Source of the DNA: Congeria kusceri
Taxonomy: Eukaryota; Mollusca; Bivalvia; Myida; Dreissenidae
Assembly (NCBI GenBank): GCA_027627225.1
Contig: CM051027.1
Coordinates: 91,553,151 to 91,617,150, forward strand
Reading direction: 5' to 3'
Length of the DNA: 64,000 nucleotides
Numbering within the stretch: position 1 is the stretch's first letter; each line of letters opens with the position of its first letter. The translations under genes and the position numbers were made by a program. Under the pieces are notes generated by a model, which searched no databases, was not told the origin of the DNA, and saw only the letters and a list, made by a program, of their open reading frames with translations. Shown in pieces: positions 1 through 11,396 of the stretch.

Positions 1-1430
1 TAAACAGTCACTAGAAAATGGACCTTAAATAACACAAGTGGGCGTTTTGTAAATAGAAGTCAATAGAAGTTGCTTTGAAAACAGAATTCAGCAAAGAATA
101 TCATTTTCGAACAAATTGAACATTTTAAAGAGGGGTGGCGGATTTAGGAAATCATTTGCCAAGTATTTGAAATGTAACCAAAACCCGCAAGCAAATGCAC
201 GTGAAACCTAACTTGATTTATGTGAATTTGTATGTCAATCGGTTAACAACTTTTGAAAATATCGTAAAAATACCCCCCAAATATGGCGGATTTAGGCACT
301 GCGCCAGTACTTCAAAATGTACATGAATTGCAGAATACGAGGAATACATGTTTCAAACATTTGCTTGCGCCATTTCCTTCAATGCGAAGATAATTTTGGA
401 TACACTTGGCTTTTTGGGGTAAAAAATGGTTTACCAGTGAGCGTATTTTTTGGATTGTGTAAATGTTGCTTTAATATTGATAATAACGGAAAAAAATTAC
501 TTGAGTTTACCTACAAACTGATAATAAATGTATTGAGTTTGGTTCAAACGTTACTTAATTATAACATTTTTATAATGGATACAAATTTATGCAGGGTGCG
601 CTTTACACGCATTGAACGTCACGCTATAACAGTGTCAGAATGGTCCACGGCCGTCTATGAACATATAAGGATATAATCGTAAATGAATATACGGAAAGGG
701 CCGATGGGTGACGAATGCTTCTGATAGGGGATGTAACCGCTGCGATGAGAGTTTCAAACTCCTCGCAGTGGTTACCTCCCCTATCAGTTAACGGTAACCA
801 CTGCCATTACATGTAAAATCCTGCCAGGATTACGTGTTTGTAACTATTTAATGCAACTCAGTGCAATTTTCTACATAATTGGACTTTTTATATATCGTTT
901 GCAGTCAATAATGAAAACAGAAAAAGAAAATAACTAATAAAAACCATAAATAATATCTAGAAGATTTTAATCGATCATCATCACATGGTAGAGCTATGCT
1001 CGGAACCAGTCAAATCTCTGCGCGGAGGTTGTGAGAGTTGTACTCTCCATTAGAAGGTAGATTAAAACTAAACAGTTTTCATGCGATATTTTAAAATTAA
1101 AATATTAAAATAAAAATCATTTCTTATTAAACGACACTCGACAGGTGCACTCTGTGAAAATCTGTCGATTACTGTTAAAAGGTATAACTCGTTCTTAATG
1201 TAAAAAGTTCCACTGCTCGTATTCAATTTGTTTTGGAATATGTACTTGATATGACATTAGATTTCGCGAGCCTTGTTTTTCTAGCGATTATTTTGTAAAG
1301 CTAATCTTTCTAGCGTTTCAGATACACATTGAGTGGAATATTTATGTGTTCATTACGTTTGAATGTTAGCCAAAATTAATTGATAAGTAGCCCATCAATG
1401 TATTGACACTAGGTTCGGTATGGTTTCAAG
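1..1430. other. gene-free stretch with one foldback
   Basis: AT-rich sequence with no splice-bounded or family-like coding region that I can support. A 119-codon open frame at 317-676 has no recognisable motif and no exon signals. The only structure is the foldback at 721-787, listed separately. Confidence 0.5.
721..787. repeat. foldback (imperfect 29-bp inverted repeat)
   Basis: The arms 721-749 and 759-787 are near reverse complements, beginning CTGATAGGGG and ending CCCCTATCAG, with a short loop of about 9 bases. About four mismatches are visible. A related short stretch (GGAAGTAACCGCTGC) recurs near 1904, so this is probably a small dispersed foldback/MITE relic rather than a regulatory hairpin. 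Confidence 0.6.
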
Positions 1431-1457
1431 TGAAAAAGTTCTGAAGGCTGAATTCGG

Positions 1458-1600
1458 TTGGGGGATTGAAGCCAGGTCCTCTCCATGAGAGGCGGACATT
1501 CTAACCACGTTGCTATAGAGCTAGCCCAACAGCATGGCTTTTGTAGGTGCCTTATAGGCCACACCCAGTGCGGGGATCGAACCCCCACGCCCTCTACACT
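1458..1600 (-). repeat. tRNA-derived SINE relic(s)
   Basis: Read on the minus strand, 1530-1460 starts GGGCTAGCTCTATAGCAACG, has an anticodon-arm-like middle and ends in a B-box-like GGCTTCAATCC. A second B-box-like GGGTTCGATCCCC lies on the same strand near 1568-1585. The first head is clearly the same family as the plus-strand copy near 51200. These look like Pol III promoter heads of SINEs, not working tRNAs, because the acceptor ends do not pair. Confidence 0.55.
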
Positions 1601-1639
1601 ATTAACCATTAAACTTTAGACTGACTCCAGGCACTCGTA

Positions 1640-2480
1640 CCTTGTTTCCTGACACCAGTTATGTAAACCTTAAAGGAATAATCAGAGTTTTTCCTCTATA
1701 TAAGTCGGTACTGGAAAACAGTACCATTCCCAATCCGATTTTCTGACCATTTTTCCCAATTTGATGTTAAAAAATTCCCAAATGTAATAACAAAAATCCA
1801 AAAAGAGCCTGGAAAGATCGACTATGTTCCTGTATTTTACTTTTGTTTTACCCAAGCGTAAACCTCCACGCACAGCTCGAATCAGTTACTGTTAATGGCT
1901 AGGGGAAGTAACCGCTGCAAGGTTTGGTGTATCAATTGGTTACTGGTATCAGTTATACATTGCGTGCGAGAATGGGAACCAGCTGAACTGTAACACATTT
2001 TTGCGAGTGTCATTGATGAGACATGGCAATTCATAACACTAAATACTATCCCAAAAAAACATTCAGGGATGCAATCTTTTATCTAGCTATGGCTTTTTTG
2101 GCAAAGCAAAAAGTATAGGTCCACAACCGTCATTAACGGCAGAAGATATTGGTAATTTTGTTTATGTTCAGTCAACCATTGACACAGACATTGTCAGTGT
2201 CGAGTCCGAGAGCAAACTTGTGTCTCTGGGGCAAGTTGTGCAGGTTGATTCCCACAAGCACAGCATTTAAAACCATAATCTGACTTGAATGCAAGTTAAA
2301 GAATAAATGGAACAAATGTTTTAGTTTTTAATTTTTGTAACTTATTGTTTTTACATCCTTTTTCCACAGTTTTTAATGAAAGTGGTAAAATTCCCAATTT
2401 GGCTAAAAACGCTGCTAATTTTCCCAAGTTGACCGGTAGTGGTACCATTCCCAAAGTGGTGAGAAATAACGCTGATAGTG
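1640..2480. other. repeat-relic stretch, no gene
   Basis: It contains two short segments built on ACCATTCCCAA (around 1720-1760 and, in related form, 2390-2455) and a small perfect hairpin GGTACTG/CAGTACC at 1707-1725. An 80-codon minus open frame and a 65-codon plus open frame overlap here but follow repeat sequence, so I do not call a gene. Confidence 0.4.
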
Positions 2481-2486
2481 CACCAG

Positions 2487-2560
2487 GTACAGAGCTCGAA
2501 CCCACCACTGCCAGAATACTAGCACAGCGCTCTACCATCTGAGCTTATCGGGTGGCTGGT
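2487..2560 (-). repeat. tRNA-like SINE head
   Basis: On the minus strand the segment reads as a tRNA-like head: an A-box-like AGCTCAGATGGTAGAGCGC (complement of 2527-2545) followed by a B-box-like GGGTTCGAGCTC (complement near 2491-2503). The spacing fits an internal Pol III promoter. Stem pairing is too poor for a functional tRNA, so I call a SINE head. Confidence 0.6.
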
Positions 2561-2805
2561 TTTTACCCACGCACACTACAGTTTGTTTGTTTGGATTTTT
2601 CGCCATTTTAACAATATTTCAGTCATATAACAGCGCAGTTAACATACTCACATTTTCGCTGCGCAAGCTTACCCTATCTAAGCAGTTTACCAGTACCAAG
2701 GGCACATTCTTGTGCCAGTAACTGACAACTGGCCTATGTGAATCAGATGTAGGGGGAGCATGGTAATAGAAATTATTTCATGACCAATCCCCACACAAGG
2801 TATGT

Positions 2806-2890
2806 GGCCATGCTGGGGCTCGAACTCACCAACCCCAGATTAACTTTTTGAGAGTCCAGCGCTCTACCAACTGAGCTAGCTGGGCCCAGC
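2806..2890 (-). repeat. tRNA-like SINE head
   Basis: On the minus strand this reads TAGCTCAGTTGGTAGAGCGC (A box) and then GAGTTCGAGCCCC (B box), with CTGGGCCCAGC at the 5' side. The middle carries extra bases compared with a normal anticodon arm. It resembles the neighbour at 2487-2560 and is best read as a tRNA-derived SINE promoter; a degenerate true tRNA is less likely. Confidence 0.6.
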
Positions 2891-2899
2891 ATGTTTAGG

Positions 2900-3228
2900 A
2901 GTGGGTTTGTTTAAAAATAAGCCGATAACATTTCACAAATAAATACAGCACATAATAATTGTGATCATACTATAACAAGCTGTATGGTTACCTTTATTAC
3001 ATTGTCTGGTCAACTATAACAATCATTTGATGTCGTTCATATTCATTCATTGGCTCTAATTAAAGTCAAGCAAGGCCGGAGCCAGACATGACTGCGCTAA
3101 TGGGGGAGGGGCATGAACCAGTAGGGGATGAGGGTCCTTTTTGTTTGTTCCTCTGACCATTCATTCATTTATTGTGTTGTCTGAAAAGGTGACATATAGG
3201 TGTTACTTTTGGCAGCAGCAGCGTCCCC
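2900..3228. other. no recognisable gene
   Basis: Unique-looking AT-rich sequence; nothing supportable was seen on either strand. Confidence 0.4.
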
Positions 3229-4112
3229 TTCAGTTTGTGCAGACAATAACTTGAGTAGTTTTTGTGCAATCATTATGGAACTTTATATGGAAGTGTTTGT
3301 AGGCATAAAAGAAGGGTAAAGTTCGATTTTCGGTATACAGTCGAAACGCAATACAACGAATCGTGATACTACGAAATGACGGGATACTACGAATAAGGCT
3401 GCAGGTCCCGTCCGAATTCCATATATATTTAACTATAAAAAGATGCAATACTACGAAATCGCAATCGAATGAAAGATGCGATTTTACGAATAGATTTTCT
3501 GGCCCAATCGTTACATTTTCATTAAAAATTAATGCAATACTACGAATAAGTTTACAGCTGAGACGTTCGCACCTTATTGAGAAAGTTTTCACACCTACCC
3601 CAAGCCAGTCTTTTTGTTGAAAGGATATTGCTCATGGTCAACGGCGTTTTAAACAAAGGCCCAGTCATTTATACCATAAACTAAAATATCACACTAGAAT
3701 GTAAACGCACGTCTAGATATGTGAATCTTAACTGGCTGGTGTGTTTGTTTTGGGTCTGTTTACATTCTGCATGTATGTATTATTTTAAAACGTTACAAAC
3801 TATGAAATAAAATATATTAAAATTTATTTAATTCATGGTAACTATTATTCATTCTAAATTTAGGCTTGCCGCACAGGAGTTCACAACACTTAAATGTTTA
3901 AAAGATGCGTTACTACGAAAGATGCGATACAACGAACAATTTTGTATCTCCCTTGACTATTCGTAGTATCGCGTTTCCACTGTAATTGCTCATATCATAC
4001 TTGAGTTATGCCACTAAAAAAAAAATCATTCAAATAAGGCTTGTGCAGGCAATAACTTGAGAAGTTTTTGTGCTAGTAGGCATAAAAGGAAGGTCAGTTT
4101 CAGTTTTTGGCA
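3229..4112 (+). repeat. pair of direct repeats flanking a MITE
   Basis: The segment 3229-3335 and the segment about 4040-4112 share TGCAGACAATAACTTGAG / TGCAGGCAATAACTTGAG, AGTTTTTGTGC and GTAGGCATAAAAG blocks in the same order. The right copy lacks about 30 bases present in the left. The TA-flanked MITE at 3338-3982 lies between them. Confidence 0.55.
3338..3982. mobile_element. non-autonomous pogo/Tigger-like MITE
   Basis: The ends are inverted: left CAGTCGAAACGCAATAC, right (complement) CAGTGGAAACGCGATAC. TA dinucleotides flank both sides (3336-3337 and 3983-3984), the usual Tc1/mariner-pogo target duplication. At 645 bp it is far too short for a transposase and has no DDE-type frame. Internally the motif ATACTACGAA or a variant recurs about seven times, mostly near the ends. 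The superfamily is inferred from TIR style and TA duplication. Confidence 0.7.
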
Positions 4113-4205
4113 TAATTCATTTATTCATTTACTCACTTAACCATTCATTCATTTACTCACTTATTCAATCATTCACCCACTCATGAATTAATCCATTCGT
4201 CCATC
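4108..4205 (+). repeat. degenerate ATTC tetranucleotide repeat
   Basis: A run of CATTCATT / CATTTACT-type units with many substitutions, fading into CCATTCGTCCATCC. Simple sequence, non-coding. Confidence 0.65.
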
Positions 4206-5855
4206 CAGATTCAATGCAAATCCATCTATCTATAATGCACATACATGGATATATCTCGACCGAAGTCGCACCTATATCGAGTCATTCAGTACAGAGTATG
4301 TAGTTCATCTATTTGTATACCAGATGAATTTACATCTGGTAATGTTCTTTGCTATTTATTGTCTGTAAGAACCTTGATACCTGTCTCTACCTTAGAAAAA
4401 TGTAAACTGATAAAACTGGTGACTAATAAGAAGTAGTTGTCTGCTGCCTGATATAATACAAGCTTTTTACCCTGGGTGACCCAGGTTTGCTTCTCAATCA
4501 TCGCATAAAAGTTAAGTTCTTGGTGGAATTCTATGCACTCCTGCCTCGGCCCTAAACACCAGACTACACACAAATTCAAAAACAGTTGAAAAAAACTGGT
4601 AAAAGCTGAAAACTGCTGCTAATGATTCAATTTCTAGAAGAAACAAGCATCTTAAAGTGGGAAAGGAAGACATTACTTTAGCACCAGTGCTAAAATGTTA
4701 GTAAAGTGGTCTTATGAATTCACTTTGAGGAATTTTTGGGGTGAGCTGGAAACACATGCAATATTCCAACTACCTGCCGTGAGTCAGTGCCTATGAGTTT
4801 CTTAAGGCTTTTGAAAGCGATAAAAATCAGTTTATGGGCACCACCTGGGCTGGGGGCTTTGTTAACAATACAAGTTTTAGAAATAAAAAAAGCATTATAT
4901 GATTACCGGTAGTGTCCACCTAAAAGCACATGCCCCATGTGCCCCCCACCCATCCTTTAAATCTGTGACGTAGAGTTGGTCTTGGATTAGCGATAATGAT
5001 CAGTTTAGGGGCACCACATATTTTCACAATCTTCATTGTTTTTATTAAAATTTTATAATTTTATAGTTTTATGTTTTAGATATACAAAATGTATACAATA
5101 CACACGATTTCGGGTCAGCATGTGCCCCCTGTGTCCACTGGTTAGCTGAGCCTGCCAAGGGGGCATCATCAGTTACATGTACTATTGCTCCATATACACT
5201 GCTAGTTGTTGTTTTTTTAGTTGAAATATATTTACTTTAACTTGATTGAGTCAAAAGCCAAAGGTTTTTTTAGACATTTTCGAGTCGTGTTTCCTGGGTA
5301 AAACCAGTACCTGGTGTCTTTGTGAAAGATTATTCAAAGTCTAAACACTCCCCAAGTAGATCTAGGTACCGAATTTGCGACCTCCCTGTTGCGCTAAATA
5401 GGTTTGAGCTAAATAGGCATTTTAATAAAAGACATACCTTTTTGATTTAGTAAAATACTGATTTAAATGTCCTACCTGACTATGACATGTCAATGTAAAT
5501 GTGAATTTAAATTAAAGCCATTTTTGTTCATTATGTACTACAATCATAGAGTTACCAGTATTAGCATATATATTTTAAAATAACCTGTATTTTGCCTATT
5601 AAATGGTAAAATTAAGATACTGAATTTTATTTCTTAGTGCCAAAATAGTACAGGTACATTTTTTAGAAATATTTTTTATATATTTATGGCTCAGCGCAAA
5701 ACCATGCTACATTACATGTATTTAGCATATACTAACTTAGCATAGTTTTGCACTGACCCATTGATATGGTCTTTGTGTATTTGGATTTAAAAAAACACAA
5801 AAAAATGTGTGCTACCCAATGGCTTATAAAATCATGTTCAGTTTTTCTTATAATT
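4206..5855. other. no recognisable gene
   Basis: AT-rich sequence without long frames, splice-bounded exons or clear repeats. Open frames here (63-107 codons) have no motif. I see nothing supportable. Confidence 0.4.
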
Positions 5856-6670
5856 ATGCCCCCCTTCGAAGAAGTGGGGGTATATTGCTTTGCACCTGTC
5901 TGTCGGTCGGATGGTCGGTCTGTCCATTTACCATTTCGTTTCCGCACGATATCTAGAGAACGCTTTGACCTATGATCATTTAAGTTGGTGTGCTGGTTAC
6001 TTGGGAGGAAAGGAAGACGCCTATTCATTTTGAGGTCAAAGGTCAAGGTCACCATTGCTAAAAATTTAAAAACGGTTTCCGCTCAGTAACTTGAGAACGC
6101 ATCAAGATATTTTAATGAAACTGTATACAAAGATACCTTATATCGAGACCTCGCTTGGGGTGCATATGGGGTGGGGTCAAGGTCAAGGTAACCGTTACTA
6201 AAAATAGAAAAACGGTTTCCGATCAATAACTTGAGAACGCATCGAGATATTTTAATGAAACTTCATACATAGATACCTTATATTGAGACCTCGCTTGGGA
6301 TTGCATACGGGGTGGGTGGGGTCAAGGTCACCGGTACTAAAAATTAAAAAAACGGTTTCCGCTCAATAACTTGAGAACGCATCAAGATATTTTGATTAAA
6401 CTTCATACATATATACCTTATATTGAGACCTCGCTTGGGATTGCATATGGGGTGGGTGGGGTTAAGGTCACCGGTACTGAAAATAGAAAAACGGTTTCTG
6501 CTCAATAACTTGAGAATGAATCGAGATATTTTAATGAAACTTCATACATAGATACCATATATCGAGACCTCACTTGGGATTGCATATTTAAAAAAATTCT
6601 TAACAATTGCACATATTCACAACTTGGCTGCAGGTCGGGGGGCATACATGTTTTACAAACATCTCTTGTT
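5856..6670 (+). mobile_element. ATGCCCCC-type interspersed element with 140-bp tandem units
   Basis: It starts ATGCCCCCCTTCG, followed by a hairpin with GTGGGGG and a run of GTCGGTCGG/GTCTGTCC. It contains four tandem units of 140 bp, each carrying AACGGTTTCC and AACTTGAGAACGC (the latter at about 6088, 6228, 6368 and 6508). It ends GGGGGGCATACATG, then TTTTACAAAC and TCTTGTT. Outer start and end are complementary over about 9 bases. No coding capacity. I recall this type from bivalve genomes but cannot name the family. Confidence 0.65.
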
Positions 6671-7084
6671 ATTGGTTTATTTGCTGTAAAGAAATCTTTG
6701 AAAATCTCCTTGTCAGAAGCTACTGGCTGGATTTCAAAATACTTTCGCATACATCTTCCTTGGGTGACCGTGTACCAATTCCTTCAAATCGTTTGATTTA
6801 TTGAAAAAGCATGATCTTTAGTGGTTGGTGCAGTTTTTGTTATACTGTCATATTGTCAACTTGGACTTTGTTCTTGTCTGCAACTATTGGACTGATTTAA
6901 ATAAGATGCAAACAATAGCCTGGCACTCTTGAACTCTTATTAGCATAAATTACATGCTTAAATTGTTTCCTATATTTATACGCGGTACGATAACAGTATT
7001 TTCTGTGGGCACTTTTTCATCGATTTAACTCAATTTGAGTACGGAAACTAATATAATTTATGCATCATAAGGGTTTTCAGCTTT
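6671..7084. other. no supported gene
   Basis: Short open frames exist on both strands around 6500-6800 but overlap the preceding repeat and lack exon signals. Nothing else stands out. Confidence 0.35.
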
Positions 7085-7900
7085 TGGTATAGGGGGACTG
7101 TCCAGAGTCGTCTGTAATTTGTCAGCAGTTGGGCTCGCGGACGCAATCGAGACTTCCTGTTTCATTGAATCTTGACCATAGTTTGTGTATGACAATAAAA
7201 TCTCTGCAAAGTTTGATAATGTGATAGTTTGGACCAGGAACACTAGAGTTGTTGCTCCTTTTTCATGAGAAAAAACTTTGCGCAACATACAGCTTCATAT
7301 TGCATCTGATATTGACCAAACTTGCACACAAAATCCAAAATGACCTAGATTGGGTACAAACACTACAGTTATTGCCCCTTGTTTGTGAGAAAAAATGCAA
7401 AAAAATGAACATTGTGGAGGAAAGAGACTTTAGTTTTGTCTAATCTTGACCAACTTGCTCTGTTTGTGTATGACCATAAGGTCTCAGTCAATGTCCAATA
7501 TGGGCCAGATCGGACCAGAAAGACCAGAGTTATTACATGTTGTTTGTGACAAAAATCCAATAGTTTGTCAACAATTGGATTTCAGTCCCACAGAGTGTTA
7601 ACTTTTCATTAATTGGTGACTAAACTTACAAAGTTTGTGTATGAACATACAATATCATCTGGGTGCACTGATGGCTCAGATAGAACCAGAAACACTAGAG
7701 TTAACACGTAATGACAAAACTTGCAAGAAAAGGACTTTATGCAACATAAAGACTACACTTTTTATCTACTCCTGATAAAACATGCACATATTGTGTATGG
7801 TCATAAGATTTCATAATAAACCAAAGAATTACCCGGATTTGGGAAACAACAACAGAGTTATTGTCCCTTGTATGTGAGCAAAAAAGGACTTAATGTTCTT
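7085..7900 (-). repeat. diverged tandem-unit repeat, inverted relative to 47.4-48.5 kb
   Basis: Blocks of the type GTTATTGCCCCTTGTTTGTGA recur at roughly 120-165-bp spacing (about 7249, 7370, 7530, 7698, 7857), alternating with TGTGTATGACCATAAG. The same blocks appear as their complement in 47700-48500, so this is a decayed copy of that family in the opposite orientation. No coding content. Confidence 0.55.
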
Positions 7901-8290
7901 ACATCACAATGAATTTAAACGTCATTTAATGCCATAACTGCAAAAACTTATGCAGTTGGACTAACAATGAAACACAGAAAACAAATATTATATATATAAG
8001 AATAAGATGATTTGCCTTCACAAGGACTCAAAGCTGCATATGTTTCTTTCTGACATCTATGAGATAAAACAAGTAAAATTGTCAATTTGCCAATTTGTGA
8101 ACAGGTTCCTTTAAATGTAAGCTCTTTAGAACTGATGTATATGCAAATAATAACACTATAAGTTTTATATTGTTTCCTTATTGCAGTTGAATCACTTAAC
8201 CAAACATTAATATTAACATTGTTTTTAACAATAATAATCATAATATTAGAACAGTATGACCATAGTGAATAGAATCATTGTTGTTTTTAG

Positions 8291-11200
8291 GATGACAGTT
8301 CACTGGTGCAAGAAGATGTGAGGAAGAAAGACTGGGCAACTGTTTGAAGGATTTGGAAACCTGGTAATGTTGTATATTTATGTGTTTATCAGTGACAGAT
8401 TACATGTTCGTTTTGTCCAGCTTGTCCCAGAACATGTATGGACAATTGAAATATTGCCAAAACATAATTACTGTTCGGACAAACAACAACCATCATTTGT
8501 CAAAAACAGACAAGCAAGGATGTGAACACTGCACTAATGGTATTTTTATAAATCATATTTAACACGTCTTAAAATGTGGCTACAACACTAGTCCTTGTCA
8601 AAACAAACCTGTTTATTTGAAGCACCTATAACAATCTTGATGGGGTTTTTTATGTTGAAACTGTCCGTTTGATAATCTAAATGATTTTTAACAAATGACA
8701 TATTGGTGTAAATGGATCTCATAGGCCCAAAACTAGGCTACATATATTTAAAAACATTTTATGGGTAGTAAGTGAAATCTTATCCTTAGCCTTAAAGGCA
8801 TCATTTTCTTTAGCATTTTATTCAATGTGTACGTGAAATTTTGCTTAGTGTTCACTAATTATCAACTTATTATTAACTACTATTTACTACACAGTAATTG
8901 GATTCATTAATTTGTATGTAGTTTTAAAAATATTACCTTACAAAAATTGGAACTTAAGTGAAAATATCTTAAAATAAACTTAAGCTGTTTCTGGAAAATG
9001 GCCCCAGATCACTTTGTCTAATAATGGAAAACATGCTTGGAACCACATTTTCATTGGATCAGATTCAAAGTTAGTGTAATTGATTTCCATCACGAAATCT
9101 TGTCAAATTTAAGTATACTTGTGGGTTTAAAACTTGGTCTCTGGTTAAATAATACTTACATAGGCAGACCTTATTAACACTCTTAAGCTTTTACACATCA
9201 ACATTACTTATATGTAACTAACCAACATATTCACACAAAGGGTCCTGGAATAATACCAATAAATTATTGTGCTCCAAGGACTGTTTGATTTGTTCTGAAA
9301 AAGTGTTATTTCCTGTTGCTTCTTCTAAACATTTTGACATCAAAATGTTACGGTGCACTGTGTATTTAGTTAAGTAAGGAAAATCAAGAGCAGGTTTCAT
9401 AGCCCTACTTTTTAACCCTGCATGCAATATTGCGCTGCAAATCAATACTGCCGATACTCTGCATTGGCTAAATTCACCTGTTGCATATTTCAGTGTTTAC
9501 TTCTATGCATATACAATGGGTGTTTTAAATGTTTCACGACAGTTTCATGCCATAATATAATATTTTTATGCCCCCGGCATCTTAATGCAGGAGACGTATA
9601 GTGATTGTGCTGTCCGTCCGTCCTTCTGTCCGTCCGTGACAAGGTTAAGTTGATTTTACTGTTTTGTCTAGCACCAACACTGCTTACAGCAACACTTGGA
9701 TACTCACTCAGTTGTTGCTTATGACCATTCCCTATCCACCCATATCACCCAACCGCACTTTGACCTTGTCCTTATTTGGACTTAAAATAATTCAAAGTGC
9801 CATTTCTTGGTTAACTAGATTTTACCATTTCGTCGTTACTACAACACTTTACACAATTTTTACTTATGACCGTTTCCAAACCACCCATATCACCCAACCA
9901 CACTTTGACCTTGACCTAATTTGCACTTTGAATAATTAAAATGGGCAGATTTTTGGTTAACTAGATTGTATGGTTTTGTCTAGCACCAACACTGCTTGCT
10001 ACAACATTTGGAATGGATACTTACACAGTTATTGCCTATGACCATCTGCAATCCATCCATATCACCCAACCGCCCTTTGACCTTGACCATGACCTAATTT
10101 GGTCTTATAATAATTCAAAAGTGCCATTTCTTGGTTAATTAGATGTTACCGTTTCATCTAGAAACAACACCGCTTACTGCCACTCTTGGATATTTACACA
10201 GTTGTTACTTATGACCGTCCCAAACCACCCATATCACCCGACCTCTTTTTGATCTTGACCTAATTTGGACTAAGAAATGGGCTATCCAGCACCAACCGGG
10301 GGCATATGGGTTTATCAAACACAGGATCTTGTTTTCAATTAAATTTCCAAAAACATAGCTACATGTATGTTCTGTTGCCATATCAACATCATTTCAACAA
10401 GATTGGGGCAACTTTGAATGCATACAACATAATAGTAATTCTGTTTGGATTAAATACAGGTGTTTGTACAAATATTTATTCTTTCTGCATCTGCCTTATG
10501 TTAACTTTTGTATGTTGTAGGGAGTCTCAGCTGATAGTGTTACAGCTACATTGGTAAAGCAAAATATTGTGCAGCAACCAACAAGCTGCTACATGTATGT
10601 GGTTTCGATGATGAAAATCTTTTGATGGTTTACCATTGTTTATAATAACTGGGGAAATGTCAAAGCAAAACGTACTTCACATTTGTAGCTTATAACCTTT
10701 GCAACTATGGCTGTGAAAATTTATAACAACAACTTGATATTAAATAAAATGTGTCTTTTAGCTTAATTGTTTCAAAAATAAGTGATCTTTTCTCCTTGCA
10801 CTGGCATTTATATTTGCATCTGAATAAAAAAAATTATTCAAAAGTCTTATAACTTCAAAACAAGATAATTAATTCACTTGAAACTTGGAATATAACATTT
10901 AATTAATTCACTTGAAACTTGGAATATAACATTGGCATGAACTTCAGCATCTAATGATTTAATTGCTATTACTCAGCCTTGTATTTTGAAAGATTTATGC
11001 CCAGTCCACTTTTAAAAACATGCACTCACTGAAATACTTTGAATAGTTGAGCGCATTTTCCTATGACAGCTCTTGATGAGCATTGCCTTAAATTGTGTCT
11101 TTCAAACATGTGAAATTGATTTATTATGTATTTTTTTGTTTCTGGCTTCAGCACTGTAAACTTTTAATAAAAAAGTCAGAAATGAGGGGTTTGTCTTTTG

Positions 11201-11389
11201 CTTTTGAAAGGACTGTTTAAAGGTCCCAGTTCTATATGGAAAAATAGCCTTGTAATATTTTACATGTCAGCTGACAACAGAAATGAGATAATAGTTTTTA
11301 AATGAAGATGTATAGATGTTGAAAACATAAACATTTATCTATCTTAATGTTTACAGACCAAAACGAAATCCATGGATGAACACCTGTAA
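8291..11389 (+). CDS. possible 3' microexon chain of an unrecognised gene (weak)
   Basis: Three short segments with good splice signals can be joined in one frame: 8291-8317 (after TTGTTTTTAG, before GTGAGG), 10521-10553 (after TATGTTGTAG, before GTAAAG) and 11357-11389 (after ATGTTTACAG, ending TAA). Their lengths of 27, 33 and 33 bases keep phase 0 throughout and encode a short acidic tail ending SMDEHL. No upstream exons were found and no family is recognised. A repeat (9568-10334) lies in the second intron, and the 33-bp minisatellite starts just after the stop. It could be chance. Confidence 0.22.
8380..9567. other. no supported gene
   Basis: AT-rich. A minus-strand frame, open for about 100 codons and ending at 9218, has ordinary amino-acid composition but no motif, no family resemblance and no convincing acceptor. 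A frame this long is expected by chance in 64 kb. Confidence 0.35.
9568..10334 (+). mobile_element. ATGCCCCC-type element, copy 1 of a pair
   Basis: It begins ATGCCCCCGGCATCTTAATG, followed by GTCCGTCCGTCC, and ends ACCGGGGGCATATGGG, TTTATCAAAC, ATCTTGTT. The outer bases ATGCCCCCGG and CCGGGGGCAT are perfect complements. Internal units of roughly 190 bp repeat TTGGTTAACTAGAT, TAGCACCAACAC and CCATATCACCCAAC. The copy at 12667-13277 shares both ends and the internal units. No coding capacity. Confidence 0.65.
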
Positions 11390-11396
11390 CTTGAAG
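10335..11396. other. no supported gene; short tandem duplication
   Basis: Apart from the weak candidate exons at 10521 and 11357, this holds a tandem duplication of about 38 bp around 10868-10945 (unit containing CACTTGAAACTTGGAATAT). The rest is featureless AT-rich sequence. Confidence 0.4.

Noticed and set aside
317..676. 119-codon open frame
   Set aside because: No motif, no neighbours, no splice or promoter signal.
2487..2890. Functional tRNA genes on the minus strand
   Set aside because: A and B boxes are present but acceptor and anticodon arms do not pair properly; they fit SINE heads.
6502..6804. Coding exon around 6.6-6.8 kb
   Set aside because: Open on both strands in several frames, adjacent to and partly within a repeat, with no matching splice partners.
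8291..8363. Longer version of the 8291 exon ending at CCTG/GTAATG
   Set aside because: All three frames contain a stop, so it could not be an internal coding exon; only the 27-base version keeps phase.
9218..9445. Minus-strand gene fragment
   Set aside because: Reasonable composition but no recognisable family, no convincing acceptor, and a length expected by chance.
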